Shown: positions 48,870 to 58,241, counted from the stretch's first letter. The stretch: 64,000 nucleotides of DNA from Bin87 sp965203855 (GCA_965203855.1 CBDBDN010000005.1:186001-250000), one strand, 5' to 3'. Program-made: numbers and translations. Notes: generated from the letters alone by a model not told the origin.

Positions 48870-49013
48870 CGCCGGTAGCATCCTCAACCTGGCCGCGGGC
48901 CGGGATGATATACTTGCGGCAAGTTATCCATCCATCTTTATCTATCTATCACCGCGCTGCTGCTTGGCTTGCCATTTCCGGGCCGGCAGAGGGCGCGGCG
49001 TGCGAGGAACCTG

Positions 49014-49946
49014 ATGACGGTTCTGGTTACCGGCGCTACCGGATTTCTGGGGCGGCAAGTGGTGCGGCAGCTGCTGGACAGCGGCCAGGAAGTGCGTGCT
49101 ATGGTCAGAACGCCGGGCCGCGAGGCGGTGTTCTCCGCGCCGCCTACCGACGTATGCTACGGCGATGTCAGCGACCCGGACGCATTGGCGGAAGCGTGCC
49201 GGGACATTGACATGGTAGTGCATCTGGTGGCCGTCATTCGGGGCGGCCCGCGCCAGTTTGAGGCGGTGAATCGGCAAGGAACGGCCAATGTTGCCGCCGC
49301 CGCCAAAGCCGCCGGGTCGGTCAAGCATTTCATCCATCTCAGCGCCATCGGCGCCGCTGACGAGCCCGGCCGGCAATATCTTTATTCCAAATGGCAGGGC
49401 GAGCAGGAAGTGATTAAATCAGGGCTGCATTACACCATAATTCGCCCGTCGCTGATATTCGGCCCCGGCGATGAATTTACCCGAGCCGTGGCCGCCCTGG
49501 TGCGGATTACGCCGGCGACGCCGGTCATCGGCTCCGGCCTCAACCGGCTACAGCCCATCTATGTGGACGATGTGGCGGCTTGCGTGGCCGCCGCCGGCAG
49601 CGGGAACTTTCGCGGCAACCGGATTGTCGCCATCGGGGGGCCGCAGCAGCTTTCTTACAACGAAATTGTAGCTGCCGTTGCCGACGCGCTGGGGCGTTCC
49701 CGGCGGCGCATCAACATTCCGGTGTGGGCGGTGCGGCTGCCCATCGCCGCGATGGAAACTTTGACGCGCAACCCGCCCATCAACCGCGCAATGTTGCAAC
49801 TGATTGGTATGCGGAATGTAACCGATGTTGACTCGGTAGCCGCCGCTTTCGGGTTCAACCCGCGCCCGATGGCGGGCAACATGGATTACTTGCGGGGCGT
49901 CGGTTTCGGCGCCGCGCTGCGGATGAACCTGGGTTTGGCGCGCTGA
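49014..49946 (+). CDS. NAD(P)-binding NDUFA9/epimerase-like protein (atypical SDR)
   Basis: 310 residues with GAGG ahead of ATG 49014. VLVTGATGFLGRQVVRQLLDSGQEVRAMVR, YGDVSDPDAL, VVHLVAVIRG, FIHLSAIGA, YLYSKWQGEQEV and IIRPSLIFGPGDEF form the complex I NDUFA9-like family of extended SDRs, which bind NADPH but usually lack the full catalytic set. The C-terminus has family-like helices (INRAMLQLIGMRNVTDVDSVAAAFGFNPRPM). Same strand as folC (gap about 20 bases). Confidence 0.88.
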   Translation: MTVLVTGATGFLGRQVVRQLLDSGQEVRAMVRTPGREAVFSAPPTDVCYGDVSDPDALAEACRDIDMVVHLVAVIRGGPRQFEAVNRQGTANVAAAAKAAGSVKHFIHLSAIGAADEPGRQYLYSKWQGEQEVIKSGLHYTIIRPSLIFGPGDEFTRAVAALVRITPATPVIGSGLNRLQPIYVDDVAACVAAAGSGNFRGNRIVAIGGPQQLSYNEIVAAVADALGRSRRRINIPVWAVRLPIAAMETLTRNPPINRAMLQLIGMRNVTDVDSVAAAFGFNPRPMAGNMDYLRGVGFGAALRMNLGLAR

Positions 49947-49965
49947 ACGACGGCGCAACGCAGTG

Positions 49966-51378
49966 ATGAACGCATCCGAACTGACCTACGCCGACGCTAT
50001 TGCCCGGCTGCTGTCGATGGTGGATCACGAGCGGGCGGACCACGATGCCGGGCGGGAGGGTCGCCGGCCGCGTCAGAAACGCATTTATGACCTGCGCGGC
50101 ATCGCAAGACTGCTGCGGCGGATGGGCGATCCGCACGCGCGGCCCGGCATCGTCCATATCACCGGCACCAAGGGGAAGGGCAGCGTGGCGGCGATGGTTG
50201 AGGCGATACTGCGGGCCGCCGGCTGCTCTACCGGGTTCTTTTCATCGCCGCATCTGCATTCGTTCTGCGAGCGGATTCGCTACGACGGGGAGCCGGTGCG
50301 CCCGGAGACTTTCGCCGCCCTCACCGCAGCGGTATGGCCGTGGCATCTCGCCAACGCCGCCGACCCGGACGCCGGCCCGGCGACGCTGTTTGAGTTCCTT
50401 ACCGCCATGGCATTCCGACATTTTCAGCAGGAACAGACCGATGCCAGCGTCATAGAGGTGGGACTGGGCGGGCGGCTGGACGCCACGAATGTAGTCCGGC
50501 CGGCCGTCAGCGTAATCACTCCGGTAAGCCTGGATCATATGGCGATACTGGGCAATACGATTGGCGCCATCGCCGCCGACAAAGCGGGCATCATCAAGCC
50601 GGGCGCCCCGGTGGTGGTCGCGCCGCAGCAGTTTGAGCCGGCCGACGGGGTGATTCAGGCAGTGGCGGCCAGCCGGGGCGCGCCGTGCGTCCGCGTGGTC
50701 GATGCCGTGGAGTGGCGGATCCGGCAGCGCAGCGACTATGGGCAGGATATGTCGATTCACACGCGGAACAGCGACTATGGGGTGCGACTGCCGCTGCTGG
50801 GCGACTTTCAGGCGGCCAATGCCGCTACCGCCGCCGCCGCGGCAGAGGAGTTGGCCGCCGCCGGGTTTCCGATTACGCGCCGCGCCGTAGTTTTCGGGCT
50901 GAATTCGGTGGAATGGCCCGGCCGCCTGGAAGTGCTGCATCGGACGCCGTATCTGGTTGCCGACGGGGCGCACAACGACCATTCCCTGGCCGCTGCGCTG
51001 GACACGCTGGGCGATTACCTGCCGCACCGCCGCCTGATTGCCGTAGCCGGGTTTTCCCGCGACAAGCAGGTGGATGCGATGGTCAGGCTGCTGGCGGAGC
51101 GCGCCGACCGGGTGGTGGTCGTCCGTTCCCGGCATCCCCGTTCACTGCCGCCGGACGGTGTAGCGGCGGCGCTGCGGCAAGCGGGGATGCCGGCAAGCCG
51201 CGTTGAAATTTATCCAACGGTAGCTTACGGCATCGCCGGCGCATTGGTTAACGCCGACGCCGGGGATTTGATACTGGCTACCGGGTCGCTGTTTGTGTCC
51301 GCCGAAGCCCGCGAGGCCGTGCTGGACATAGCCCCGGAAGTGTACCCGGATTTGATGCCGGATTTGCCGTCTCGCTAA
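49966..51378 (+). CDS. folC: Folylpolyglutamate synthase / dihydrofolate synthase
   Basis: 470 residues from ATG 49966 (GTG 49963 also possible). P-loop HITGTKGKGSVAAMVEAIL, SPHLHSFCERIR, EVGLGGRLDATNVV, ITPVSLDHMAILG, VADGAHND and the C-terminal Mur-ligase-like domain. Adds glutamate to folates and makes dihydrofolate. Shares the transcript with the NDUFA9-like gene. Confidence 0.96.
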   Translation: MNASELTYADAIARLLSMVDHERADHDAGREGRRPRQKRIYDLRGIARLLRRMGDPHARPGIVHITGTKGKGSVAAMVEAILRAAGCSTGFFSSPHLHSFCERIRYDGEPVRPETFAALTAAVWPWHLANAADPDAGPATLFEFLTAMAFRHFQQEQTDASVIEVGLGGRLDATNVVRPAVSVITPVSLDHMAILGNTIGAIAADKAGIIKPGAPVVVAPQQFEPADGVIQAVAASRGAPCVRVVDAVEWRIRQRSDYGQDMSIHTRNSDYGVRLPLLGDFQAANAATAAAAAEELAAAGFPITRRAVVFGLNSVEWPGRLEVLHRTPYLVADGAHNDHSLAAALDTLGDYLPHRRLIAVAGFSRDKQVDAMVRLLAERADRVVVVRSRHPRSLPPDGVAAALRQAGMPASRVEIYPTVAYGIAGALVNADAGDLILATGSLFVSAEAREAVLDIAPEVYPDLMPDLPSR

Positions 51379-51414
51379 CCCTTTCTTTCAAGGAATGGGG
51401 ATGATGGCATGGAT

Positions 51415-51530
51415 GAACGGGGCGGGAATGGATTCCGGCTTGCGCCGGAATGACGGTATTGGGAATCCGGAATGACGGTATTGGGAATCCGGAATGACGG
51501 CATTGGTAGAGAATGACGGTATTAGGGAAA
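51415..51530. repeat. REP element followed by tandem GAATGACGGTATTGGGAATC units
   Basis: One hairpin ATTCCGGCTTGCGCCGGAAT at 51431-51450, then about four 20-22 bp units of GAATGACGGTATTGGGAATCCG. The last unit ends seven bases before the fabF start. Confidence 0.85.
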
Positions 51531-52835
51531 ATGACTGACCGCCCCAACTTGAATGCTAACTTGACTAGCCTAGCCCCGTATCCGCGCCGCCGGGTTGTGG
51601 TAACCGGGATGGGCGCCATTACTCCGCTGGGGTTGAATGCCGCCGATTTCTGGCAGGGGCTGCTGGCCGGGCAGTCGGGCATCGGGCCGATGACGCTGTG
51701 CGACCCTACCGATTACCCTTGTCGGATTGCGGGCCAGGCCGACGACTTTGACCCGGCGGACTATATCCCGGCGCGCGAGTCCCGCCGGATGGCGCGCTTT
51801 TCGCAGCTGGCCGTGGCCGCTGCGGTGCAGGCCGTCGCCGACGCCGGCCTGGATATGACGCAAGAGGATCCGTACCGGGTGGGCGTGCTGCTGGGCAACG
51901 GCAACGGCGGGTTTCCGACGCTTGAGGAGAACTGCCGCATCCTGGCGGCGCGCGGCGGAATGCGGATGTCCCCCTTTTTCTTTCCGATGGTGCTGCCCAA
52001 TATGGCGGCGGCCAATGTGAGCCAGTTTGTGGGCGCGCATGGCTATAACTCTACGGCTACTACCGCCTGCGCCGCGTCCAACAACGCTATCGGCGAAGCG
52101 CTGCAAGCCATCCGTTATGGCGTTGCGGATGTGATGCTGGCCGGCGGCGCCGAGGCCGGCATCAGCCAGCTGGGGCTGGCCGGCTTTGCGGTGATGCGGG
52201 CGTTGAGCACGCGCAACGATGCGCCGCAGCAGGCCAGCCGCCCTTTTGACGCCCAGCGCGACGGGTTCGTGCCGGCCGAGGGCGCGGGCATCTTGATACT
52301 GGAATCGCTGGAACACGCCTTGGCGCGGGGCGCTGACATCCGCTGCGAACTTGCCGGGTTCGGCGCAACCTCCGATGCCGGGCATCTGGTGCAGCCGCAG
52401 GAAACCGGGGCCAGCGCCGCGCGGGCAATGTCCGATGCGCTGGCCGACGCCGGCTTGTCCATTGAGCAGGTTGACTACATCAACGCGCACGGCACTTCGA
52501 CGCCGATTAACGATGCCGTAGAAACTACCGCCATCAAGCGGCTGTTCGGCGCTGGCGCCTACCGCGTGCCGGTCAGCAGCACCAAGAGTATGATCGGGCA
52601 TTCGCTGGGGGCATCGGGCGCGCTGGAAGCGGTGGCGTGCGTGTCCACGCTGCTGTCGCAGCAGATTCATCCGACCGTCAACTACGAAACGCCGGACCCG
52701 GACTGCGATCTGGACTATGTGCCGAACCGGGCGCGCGCGGCGAAGGTGAACGCCGTCCTGTCCAACGCTTTCGGGTTCGGCGGGCAGAACGCTTGCCTGG
52801 TATTCACGCGGTGGCGGCCCGCCGGCCCTGGCTAA
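51531..52835 (+). CDS. fabF: 3-oxoacyl-[acyl-carrier-protein] synthase II
   Basis: 434 residues from ATG 51531. An ATG 18 bases earlier is inside the repeat and less likely. RRVVVTGMGAITPLGLNAADFWQGLLAG, TACAASNNAIGEALQAIRYG with the nucleophile Cys, INAHGTSTPIND and GHSLGASGALEAVA with the two His. Elongates fatty acyl-ACP. Not in a fab cluster here. No strong ribosome site, perhaps because the repeat replaced it. Confidence 0.95.
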   Translation: MTDRPNLNANLTSLAPYPRRRVVVTGMGAITPLGLNAADFWQGLLAGQSGIGPMTLCDPTDYPCRIAGQADDFDPADYIPARESRRMARFSQLAVAAAVQAVADAGLDMTQEDPYRVGVLLGNGNGGFPTLEENCRILAARGGMRMSPFFFPMVLPNMAAANVSQFVGAHGYNSTATTACAASNNAIGEALQAIRYGVADVMLAGGAEAGISQLGLAGFAVMRALSTRNDAPQQASRPFDAQRDGFVPAEGAGILILESLEHALARGADIRCELAGFGATSDAGHLVQPQETGASAARAMSDALADAGLSIEQVDYINAHGTSTPINDAVETTAIKRLFGAGAYRVPVSSTKSMIGHSLGASGALEAVACVSTLLSQQIHPTVNYETPDPDCDLDYVPNRARAAKVNAVLSNAFGFGGQNACLVFTRWRPAGPG

Positions 52836-52878
52836 CCCCGCTCCCCGGCGGAGATGGACGGGGCAAAACGCCGGCAGT

Positions 52879-53142
52879 CTAGACCGTCGCCTCTGCCGTT
52901 TGCTCTATGCCGCGTCCGGCCAGCATTTCGTCAAGCATACGCTGCAAGGCCATAATGTGGCTGCAAATCTGCCGGGTAGCGAAAAAGGCGCAATCGCAGC
53001 TCCACTCGCCATCGCGGTACGCCACCCGGTAGGTGTTGTGGTTGCCGATGAACGATGCCTCGAAGGTGTGGATGTTCACCCGGCCCGGTTCCTCGGCATA
53101 GCGGCGCGCCTTGTCAACCTTGCCAATGTAGCTTGAAGTCAT
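52879..53142 (-). CDS. SWIM zinc-finger domain protein
   Basis: 87 residues. TSSYIGKVDKARRYAEEPGRV, then FIGNHNTYRVAYRDGEWSCDCAFFATRQICSHIMALQRML, the CxCx(n)CxH SWIM pattern, a small zinc-binding module for DNA or protein. Free-standing SWIM proteins are unassigned. Convergent with fabF. Confidence 0.85.
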   Translation of the reverse strand: MTSSYIGKVDKARRYAEEPGRVNIHTFEASFIGNHNTYRVAYRDGEWSCDCAFFATRQICSHIMALQRMLDEMLAGRGIEQTAEATV

Positions 53143-53416
53143 ATCAACCCCCGCAGCGCTTTCGGGAAGGCCCGGCCTGACGCCGCCGTCCCGTCAACCT
53201 CAATGGTAGCCGCAACGGGCGCAGCAGGTCAATAGATTAGGCGGATTTCACCGCTTTATTCCAATCCTCAACAACTTGCCCTCAATAACCCGGCGATTCC
53301 GACTTGCGCCGGCATCCGCGTCTCAATGTGGTATGATAGGGCATCGCTTCGGGCCTGGCCGTCTTCCTGTCCTGTTCCCGGAGACTACCGCCGTTTTGGC
53401 AGGAGCGCTTTGCCCG
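53143..53416. other. Gene-free region between the SWIM and L25 genes
   Basis: About 270 bases with no coding signal; a degenerate REP (GATTCCGACTTGCGCCGGCATC) at 53295-53316 and a TATGAT box at 53333-53338 upstream of L25. Confidence 0.6.
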
Positions 53417-53734
53417 ATGACAACCGCAGCCGTCAATGCCGTGAATCTGGAACTTGAACCCCGCGCCGTGCTGGGCAAAAAGGTGAAAATCCTGCGCCGC
53501 GCCGGCATTATCCCCGTCAACTTGTACGGCGCCGGGATGGAATCCCGCGCGCTCCAGTGCGCGGAGCGTACCCTATTGCAAGCCCTCAACGCCGCCGGGG
53601 GCGAATCCGGCGGCCCGATGCAGGTAAGCGTAGCCGGCGAATCCCGGCAATACGCCGCGCGGGCCGTGTCCATCCAATGGCAGCCGCGCACCGGCGGGAT
53701 TGTGCACGTTGACTTTCACGCCGCCGCATCCTGA
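53417..53734 (+). CDS. rplY: 50S ribosomal protein L25 (short form)
   Basis: 105 residues from ATG 53417. LELEPRAVLGKKVKILRRAGIIPVNLYGAGMESRALQC is the L25/Ctc 5S-binding domain (R..lGK...LRr.G.iP.vlYG). The C-terminal TL5 domain of longer Ctc proteins is absent. It binds 5S rRNA in the large subunit. The ATG has no strong site. Confidence 0.88.
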   Translation: MTTAAVNAVNLELEPRAVLGKKVKILRRAGIIPVNLYGAGMESRALQCAERTLLQALNAAGGESGGPMQVSVAGESRQYAARAVSIQWQPRTGGIVHVDFHAAAS

Positions 53735-53839
53735 CTTTGGCCCGGCGCAAAGCCGGCGTCAAACGCAATTGCACTAGAACTCGGACGCCAGCGCGCGCCG
53801 CCGCCAATCAACTGGCGCGCCGCTGGACAGGAGGCCCTG

Positions 53840-54610
53840 ATGTATCTGGTTTTCCTCAGCGAATCCGGCGTAACGGGGGCCGGCGCCAACGACCCCGGCC
53901 AGCCGCATCATGTTCACGCCGGCCTGCTGGTGCACGAAAGCCAGTACATCTCAATGTCCGGCGAGTTTGACGCCTTGTTCCGGCGTCATTTTGGAGTGCG
54001 CTACGGCTCCCCTGATGCGCCGGCGCAGCTGCGGGCCGGCGCCATCTATCACGGCGCCGGCCCGTTCCGGGGCTGGGCGCCGGAACGCCGCGCCGAATTG
54101 CTTCAGGACTGCCTCAACATCCTCATTCGCCGGGAGACGCCCCTGCTGGTTTCGTACATTGACAAGGCCAAGTTCGCCGCCGCCAGCCAGGATGCCGACA
54201 ACACCCTCTACGGCCACAATGACCCCAGCCGGCTCGCTTTCAGCCGTTTCCTGCTGGCCCTGACGATGTTTCTGGACGAAAATGTGATGTCGGAGATGAA
54301 CCCGGAGGACATTATGCAGTCCAGCTGGAGCGTGGGCGACTACGCGATGCTGATGGCCGGTTCCGATTCCGCATCCATTCGCCAGGGGCTTGCCGAGTTC
54401 CTCAGCGACGACTCCGAGACCATCACGCCGGCGATGTACGATGACTTGCTGATTGCGCCGGCGGGCAGTTCGGTAGGGGCGCAGCTGGTTGCGATGTGCG
54501 CTTATTTTGTGCGCCGCTGGCTGAAACAGCCCGACGTTCCGCACAACTATTTTGAGGCATTGCGCGATGGTCGGGTCGTGCAGGTAATCTACCCTTACCA
54601 GTTTGACTAG
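53840..54610 (+). CDS. DUF3800-like protein
   Basis: 256 residues with GGAGG upstream. MYLVFLSESGVTGAGANDPGQPHHVHAGLLVHESQY resembles DUF3800 (yxDESGdtG..F), but the first Asp is Ser here. The middle LVSYIDKAKFA and DPSRLAFSRFLLALTMFLDENV also fit. DUF3800 proteins are predicted RNase H-like nucleases in defence-linked settings; loss of the Asp makes activity doubtful. Upstream of the DUF3179 gene. Confidence 0.6.
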   Translation: MYLVFLSESGVTGAGANDPGQPHHVHAGLLVHESQYISMSGEFDALFRRHFGVRYGSPDAPAQLRAGAIYHGAGPFRGWAPERRAELLQDCLNILIRRETPLLVSYIDKAKFAAASQDADNTLYGHNDPSRLAFSRFLLALTMFLDENVMSEMNPEDIMQSSWSVGDYAMLMAGSDSASIRQGLAEFLSDDSETITPAMYDDLLIAPAGSSVGAQLVAMCAYFVRRWLKQPDVPHNYFEALRDGRVVQVIYPYQFD

Positions 54611-54630
54611 CCCGGCAGGTCGCTACAACC

Positions 54631-56232
54631 ATGACGCCGCCGGCCGTCCGCATCATCGCCGGCGCCATTGCGGCACTGCTGCTGGCCCTGCTGATGGCAT
54701 TGACGCTGGCTTGCCGGCCGCCGTTGCCCGTATCCGAATCCCCCGTCCTGCTGACCCGGCCCGCGCCGGCTGCTGATGCGCCGGCCGTTACGCCGACTCT
54801 TGCCAATACCCCGACGCCACCCTTGACGCCGACTCCGGCTTTGACTCCGATGCCGGCTTTAACCGCAGCGCCGGCGCCTTACGACTCCAGCCGCAATATG
54901 TACCGCATCTGGCCAGGGGTGGGGCAGCGCGGCGGGGATACACTGGCCGCGTTGGCGGACGCCGCGGCGCAGCGGGATATTAGCCAGGTTCCCGTCATCT
55001 TGGAAGCATTGCGCTTTCTGCATTTGGATGGAGCGCGCGCCGCCGTCCGCACTCTGGAATCGCTTACCGATGGCGATTTTGCTTTTGACTTGACCGAATG
55101 GACGGAAATGGGCGAATGGCTGGGCCGCAACAGCGCGGACTATCCGCCGCCGGACGGCTATGCGGAATGGAAAATCAGCATTCTGGAGACTATTGACCCG
55201 GAAATGGCGGCGCTGCTGCGGCCCGTCCTGGACGGCGGCGCTCCGGTCAACCTAACCGAGATTATGTGGGGCGGCGTGCGCGTGGACGGCATCCCGCCGC
55301 TGGAAAGCCCGCCGCACACCACGCCGGAACTTGCCGATGACTGGCTATTGCCGGATGACCGGGTGTTTGGCGTTTCCATCAACGGCGAACACCGCGCTTA
55401 CCCGCTCCGCATTATGAACGCCCACGAGCTGGCCAATGATACCCTGGGCGGCGAACCTATATCGCTGGTTTATTGAACCCTCTGCGGCACCGGAATCGTG
55501 TATTCCGGCATCGTCAACGGGCAGGCGACCACTTTCGGCACTTCCGGGCTGCTGTATCGCAGCAACAAGGTGATGTACGACCGGGCTACTCGGTCGCTAT
55601 GGCATCAGTTCACGGGAGAGCCAATCATCGGGCCGCTGGCCGGCGCCGGCATCCGGCAGCCGCTGTTCCCGGCAGTGGTATCTACCTGGTCGGAATGGCG
55701 GGCGGAGCATCCCGATACTACCGTGCTGTCCCGGGATACCGGAGTCTATCCGGCGCAGTTCTATGTGCCGGAGGACGATCCCGGGGCAATCTACTATGCT
55801 TACTTTACGGATCCGGAGGTAATGTTCCCGGTGTGGCTGCGGGATCCGCAGCTGGCGCCCAAGTCGGTAGTGATTGGCGTCGCTGTTGGCGCGGCGGCCA
55901 AAGCCTACCCGACAGCCGAGCTGCGACAGGCGCGAGTAGTCAACGATACGATAGGGGGAACCGACATCGTAATTGCGGCGTCCGGGGTTTCCCGCGCGGC
56001 GCGGGTTTATCGGCGGGACGGCGTCAATTTCAGCGCAGCCCCGGACACCGGGGACGGCGCGCCCGCAACGCTGTTAGACGACGCCGGCGCCGTCTGGAAT
56101 GTAACCGAGGACGCGCTGGTCAAAGCGGACGATGCATCGGCAACCCTGCCCCGCATCCCGACGCGCACCGCTTTTTGGTTTGGCTGGTATCAGTATCATC
56201 CGCACACGGAATTGTTTAGGGCCGGGGAGTAG
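54631..56232 (+). CDS. DUF3179 selenoprotein with UxxC motif (in-frame TGA at 55474-55476)
   Basis: 533 residues if the TGA is read through. N-terminal hydrophobic signal with a possible lipoprotein Cys28 (LTLAC), a Pro/Thr linker to about 90, a helical region, then the DUF3179 domain: DRVFGVSINGEHRAYPLRIMNAHELANDTLGGEPISLVY. U282-TLC-GTGIVYS follows, exactly where DUF3179 proteins have CPLCGT. The frame goes on with TFGTSGLLYRSNKVMYDRATRSLWHQFTG to 56232. The stem-loop CCGGAAU-CGUGU-AUUCCGG (55490-55508) is a perfect 7-bp stem 13 bases after the TGA. A secreted or lipid-anchored redox-like protein; function unknown. I know of no established DUF3179 selenoprotein. Confidence 0.85.
55490..55508 (+). 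promoter_or_regulatory. Putative SECIS element of the DUF3179 gene
   Basis: Perfect 7-bp stem with loop CGUGU at 21-25 nt after the UGA. The strongest of the four. Confidence 0.75.
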
Positions 56233-56334
56233 GCGGCGCGGCGGCGGCAAATCGGCCAACATCGTGCTATAATAAATTTCTTGCCGACACCGCCGGCGCA
56301 TATCCGGTGCTGGCGTGGTAGTCGGGCGTCCTGC

Positions 56335-56424
56335 GGAGAGGTGCCAGAGTGGACGAATGGGCGCGACTGGAAATCGCGTAGGGGTTAACGCCTCTCGCGG
56401 GTTCGAATCCCGCCCTCTCCGCCA
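56335..56424 (+). tRNA. tRNA-Ser (GGA)
   Basis: Class II tRNA with long variable arm. Acceptor GGAGAGG/CCTCTCC, anticodon loop CTGGAAA (GGA), encoded CCA. TATAAT at 56268-56273 may be its -10. Confidence 0.95.
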
Positions 56425-56425
56425 G

Positions 56426-56470
56426 ATTTTTTGCCCTTGCCTAGCCCTCTCCCTTGGGGAGAGGGTTTGT
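56426..56470 (+). terminator. Terminator region after tRNA-Ser
   Basis: A T-rich stretch directly after the CCA, then stem CCCTCTCC / GGGAGAGGG with loop CTTG and TTTGTCTT. Confidence 0.75.
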
Positions 56471-56750
56471 CTTGTGGGGAGTATTGGCATATTCGCCGTC
56501 ATTCCCAATTTCGCCGTCCCCCCTGCTTCACCGTCATTCCCAATTCACCGTCATTCCGGCGAAAGCCGGAATCCAGAGTCCTAGTCTGCCGTTACGGTGA
56601 TGGAACCGGCAACCATAGATTCCGGCTTTCGCCGGAATGACGGTTAGGGCATTGGCATGACGGCTAGGGTCGCCGGAATGACGGTTTTGGGGCGTCGGTA
56701 TGATGAAACCATACGCTGGGCTGCGGCAAATCGTAATTTGACCGCACCAT
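56471..56750. repeat. REP-like repeats downstream of tRNA-Ser
   Basis: CGTCATTCCGGCGAAAGCCGGAATCC at 56550-56575 and GATTCCGGCTTTCGCCGGAATGACGG at 56618-56643, preceded by decayed CCGTCATTCCCAATT units and followed by GGAATGACGG. No gene in this 326-base stretch. Confidence 0.85.
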
Positions 56751-57734
56751 CTAGGCGGCATAGACTTCGGGGTTGGCGCAGGCTGGCATGGGCTGGCCGG
56801 TTAGGCCGGCGGCCAGGTTGCGGGCGGCGAGCTGCATGGTGTTCAGGCGCGTGGGCAGGGCGGCGCTGCCGATATGCGGCGTGATTACCAGATTTTCCAG
56901 CGTCAGCAGCGGGTCGTCGGGCGGTATCGGTTCCGGGTCGGTAACATCCAGCGCCGCCGAGCGTATGATGCCGGAACGCAGGGCATCGTACAGCGCCGCC
57001 GGGTCAACTACCGGCCCGCGCGATACATTAATCAGAATGCCGGCCGGCTTCATCGCCGCCAGTTCCGCCGCTCCAATCAGATGATGCGTTTGGGGCGTCA
57101 GCGGTACACAAAGCATCACAAAATCCGACTGTGCCAGGAGAGCGGCGAAGTCCGCATAGGTTACGCCGTACTGGCGCTCGGCAACGGGGTTGCGGGTGCG
57201 GGAATAGTAGAGGACGCGCATATCAAAGCCTTGGGCGCGCCGGGCAATTTCCCGCCCAATCTGCCCCAATCCGACGATGCCCAGAGTTGCGCCGTGAACA
57301 TCCTGCCCCAGCCAGTGAGTGGGATGAAAGGCGAGCTGCCAGCCGCCGGCGCGCAGCCAGCGCTCGCTTTCGGAAGTGCGCCGCGCCGCGCCCAACAGCA
57401 GCGCAAAGGCCAAGTCGGCGGTAGATTTGGAGAGCACCCCCGGCGTGTTGCCCACCGGAATGCCGCGCCGGGTAGCCTCGCCCAGATCCACATTGTCCAG
57501 GCCCACGGACAGCTGGCTGACGGCGCGCAGGTTGGGGGCCGCGTCAAACAGAGCTGCATCAACCCGGTCCATAATGGTGGTCAGTATGCCGTCGGCGGCG
57601 GCGGAACGACGGCGCATTTCAGCTACTGACGGCGGCCATTCGTCAGGCCACAGGTCAACTTCGGCAACCTGCTCTACGATGGCCAAGGCTTCGGGCAAGA
57701 GGGTTCTGGTGATGAAAGCATGGGGACGCGTCAT
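56751..57734 (-). CDS. D-isomer-specific 2-hydroxyacid dehydrogenase (glyoxylate/hydroxypyruvate reductase-like)
   Basis: 327 residues. LGIVGLGQIGREIARRAQGFDMRVLYYSR (Rossmann motif), catalytic Arg in NVSRGPVVDPAALYDAL, Glu in DVTDPEPIPPDDPLL, His in TPHIGSAALPTR. The P-E-P-I/L stretch is typical of glyoxylate/hydroxypyruvate reductases. Together with the GlcD-like gene nearby, a role in glycolate/glyoxylate metabolism is possible but not shown. Confidence 0.9.
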   Translation of the reverse strand: MTRPHAFITRTLLPEALAIVEQVAEVDLWPDEWPPSVAEMRRRSAAADGILTTIMDRVDAALFDAAPNLRAVSQLSVGLDNVDLGEATRRGIPVGNTPGVLSKSTADLAFALLLGAARRTSESERWLRAGGWQLAFHPTHWLGQDVHGATLGIVGLGQIGREIARRAQGFDMRVLYYSRTRNPVAERQYGVTYADFAALLAQSDFVMLCVPLTPQTHHLIGAAELAAMKPAGILINVSRGPVVDPAALYDALRSGIIRSAALDVTDPEPIPPDDPLLTLENLVITPHIGSAALPTRLNTMQLAARNLAAGLTGQPMPACANPEVYAA

Positions 57735-57825
57735 AACTGCTCACCCGGTAGTTCAAATGGCGGCGTCGTTGATATGGCGGGGATATTATATCGCTTTCGG
57801 GGCTTCCGCTGCGGCATTAGGGCAT

Positions 57826-57857
57826 AAAAAATCCCCCTCCCCGTTGGGGGAGAGGGG
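57826..57857 (-). terminator. Intrinsic terminator for the minus-strand gene at 57885
   Basis: On the minus strand CCCCTCTCCCC / GGGGAGGGGG around CAAC, then a T6 tract. Confidence 0.85.
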
Positions 57858-57884
57858 CCGCGCAATCCGGTGGGACGAATGCGG

Positions 57885-58241
57885 TTAGATGCGGGGGCGG
57901 AAAGTATCGGCAAAGCCGTTGTGCTGGGCAATATCCCGGCGCACGCGTTCCCGATCGGTCATCCCCGGCCCGGTGAGGGCGTCCCAGCAGCGCAGCAGCG
58001 TGGCGGAAATCAGGGTGTGCAGCAGCGGCTTGCGTTCCGGCGTCGCAATCACAACGGCCGGGGTCGCAATGGCGGCGGCGTCCGGGGCCGGGCGGTGCCA
58101 TTCCGCCAGCAGCGCGGCGGGCGTCTCCGGCACATTGGATACATCCACGGACGGGGCTGCGGCGGGCGCGGCAGCCGCAACGGGGGCGTCAACGGCAACT
58201 GCGGCAAGGGTTTCGGCGGGGCTCTCTTTCAGCGTAGTCAT
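57885..58241 (-). CDS. Hypothetical protein, Ala/Pro-rich N-terminus
   Basis: 118 residues with GGAGGAAC ahead of the ATG and a terminator after it, so a real transcript is likely. Residues 1-65 are low-complexity (Ala, Val, Pro); 70-118 form a helical stretch (KPLLHTLISATLLRCWDALTGPGMTDRERVRRDIAQHNGF). No family recognised. Confidence 0.55.
   Translation of the reverse strand: MTTLKESPAETLAAVAVDAPVAAAAPAAAPSVDVSNVPETPAALLAEWHRPAPDAAAIATPAVVIATPERKPLLHTLISATLLRCWDALTGPGMTDRERVRRDIAQHNGFADTFRPRI

Noticed and set aside
12903..55476. TGA reassigned to another amino acid genome-wide
   Set aside because: Many ordinary genes here end in TGA at the expected length (for example 5173-6198, 6317-7216, gcvT, SDR, NYN), and in-frame TGA occurs only at redox Cys sites followed by stem-loops.
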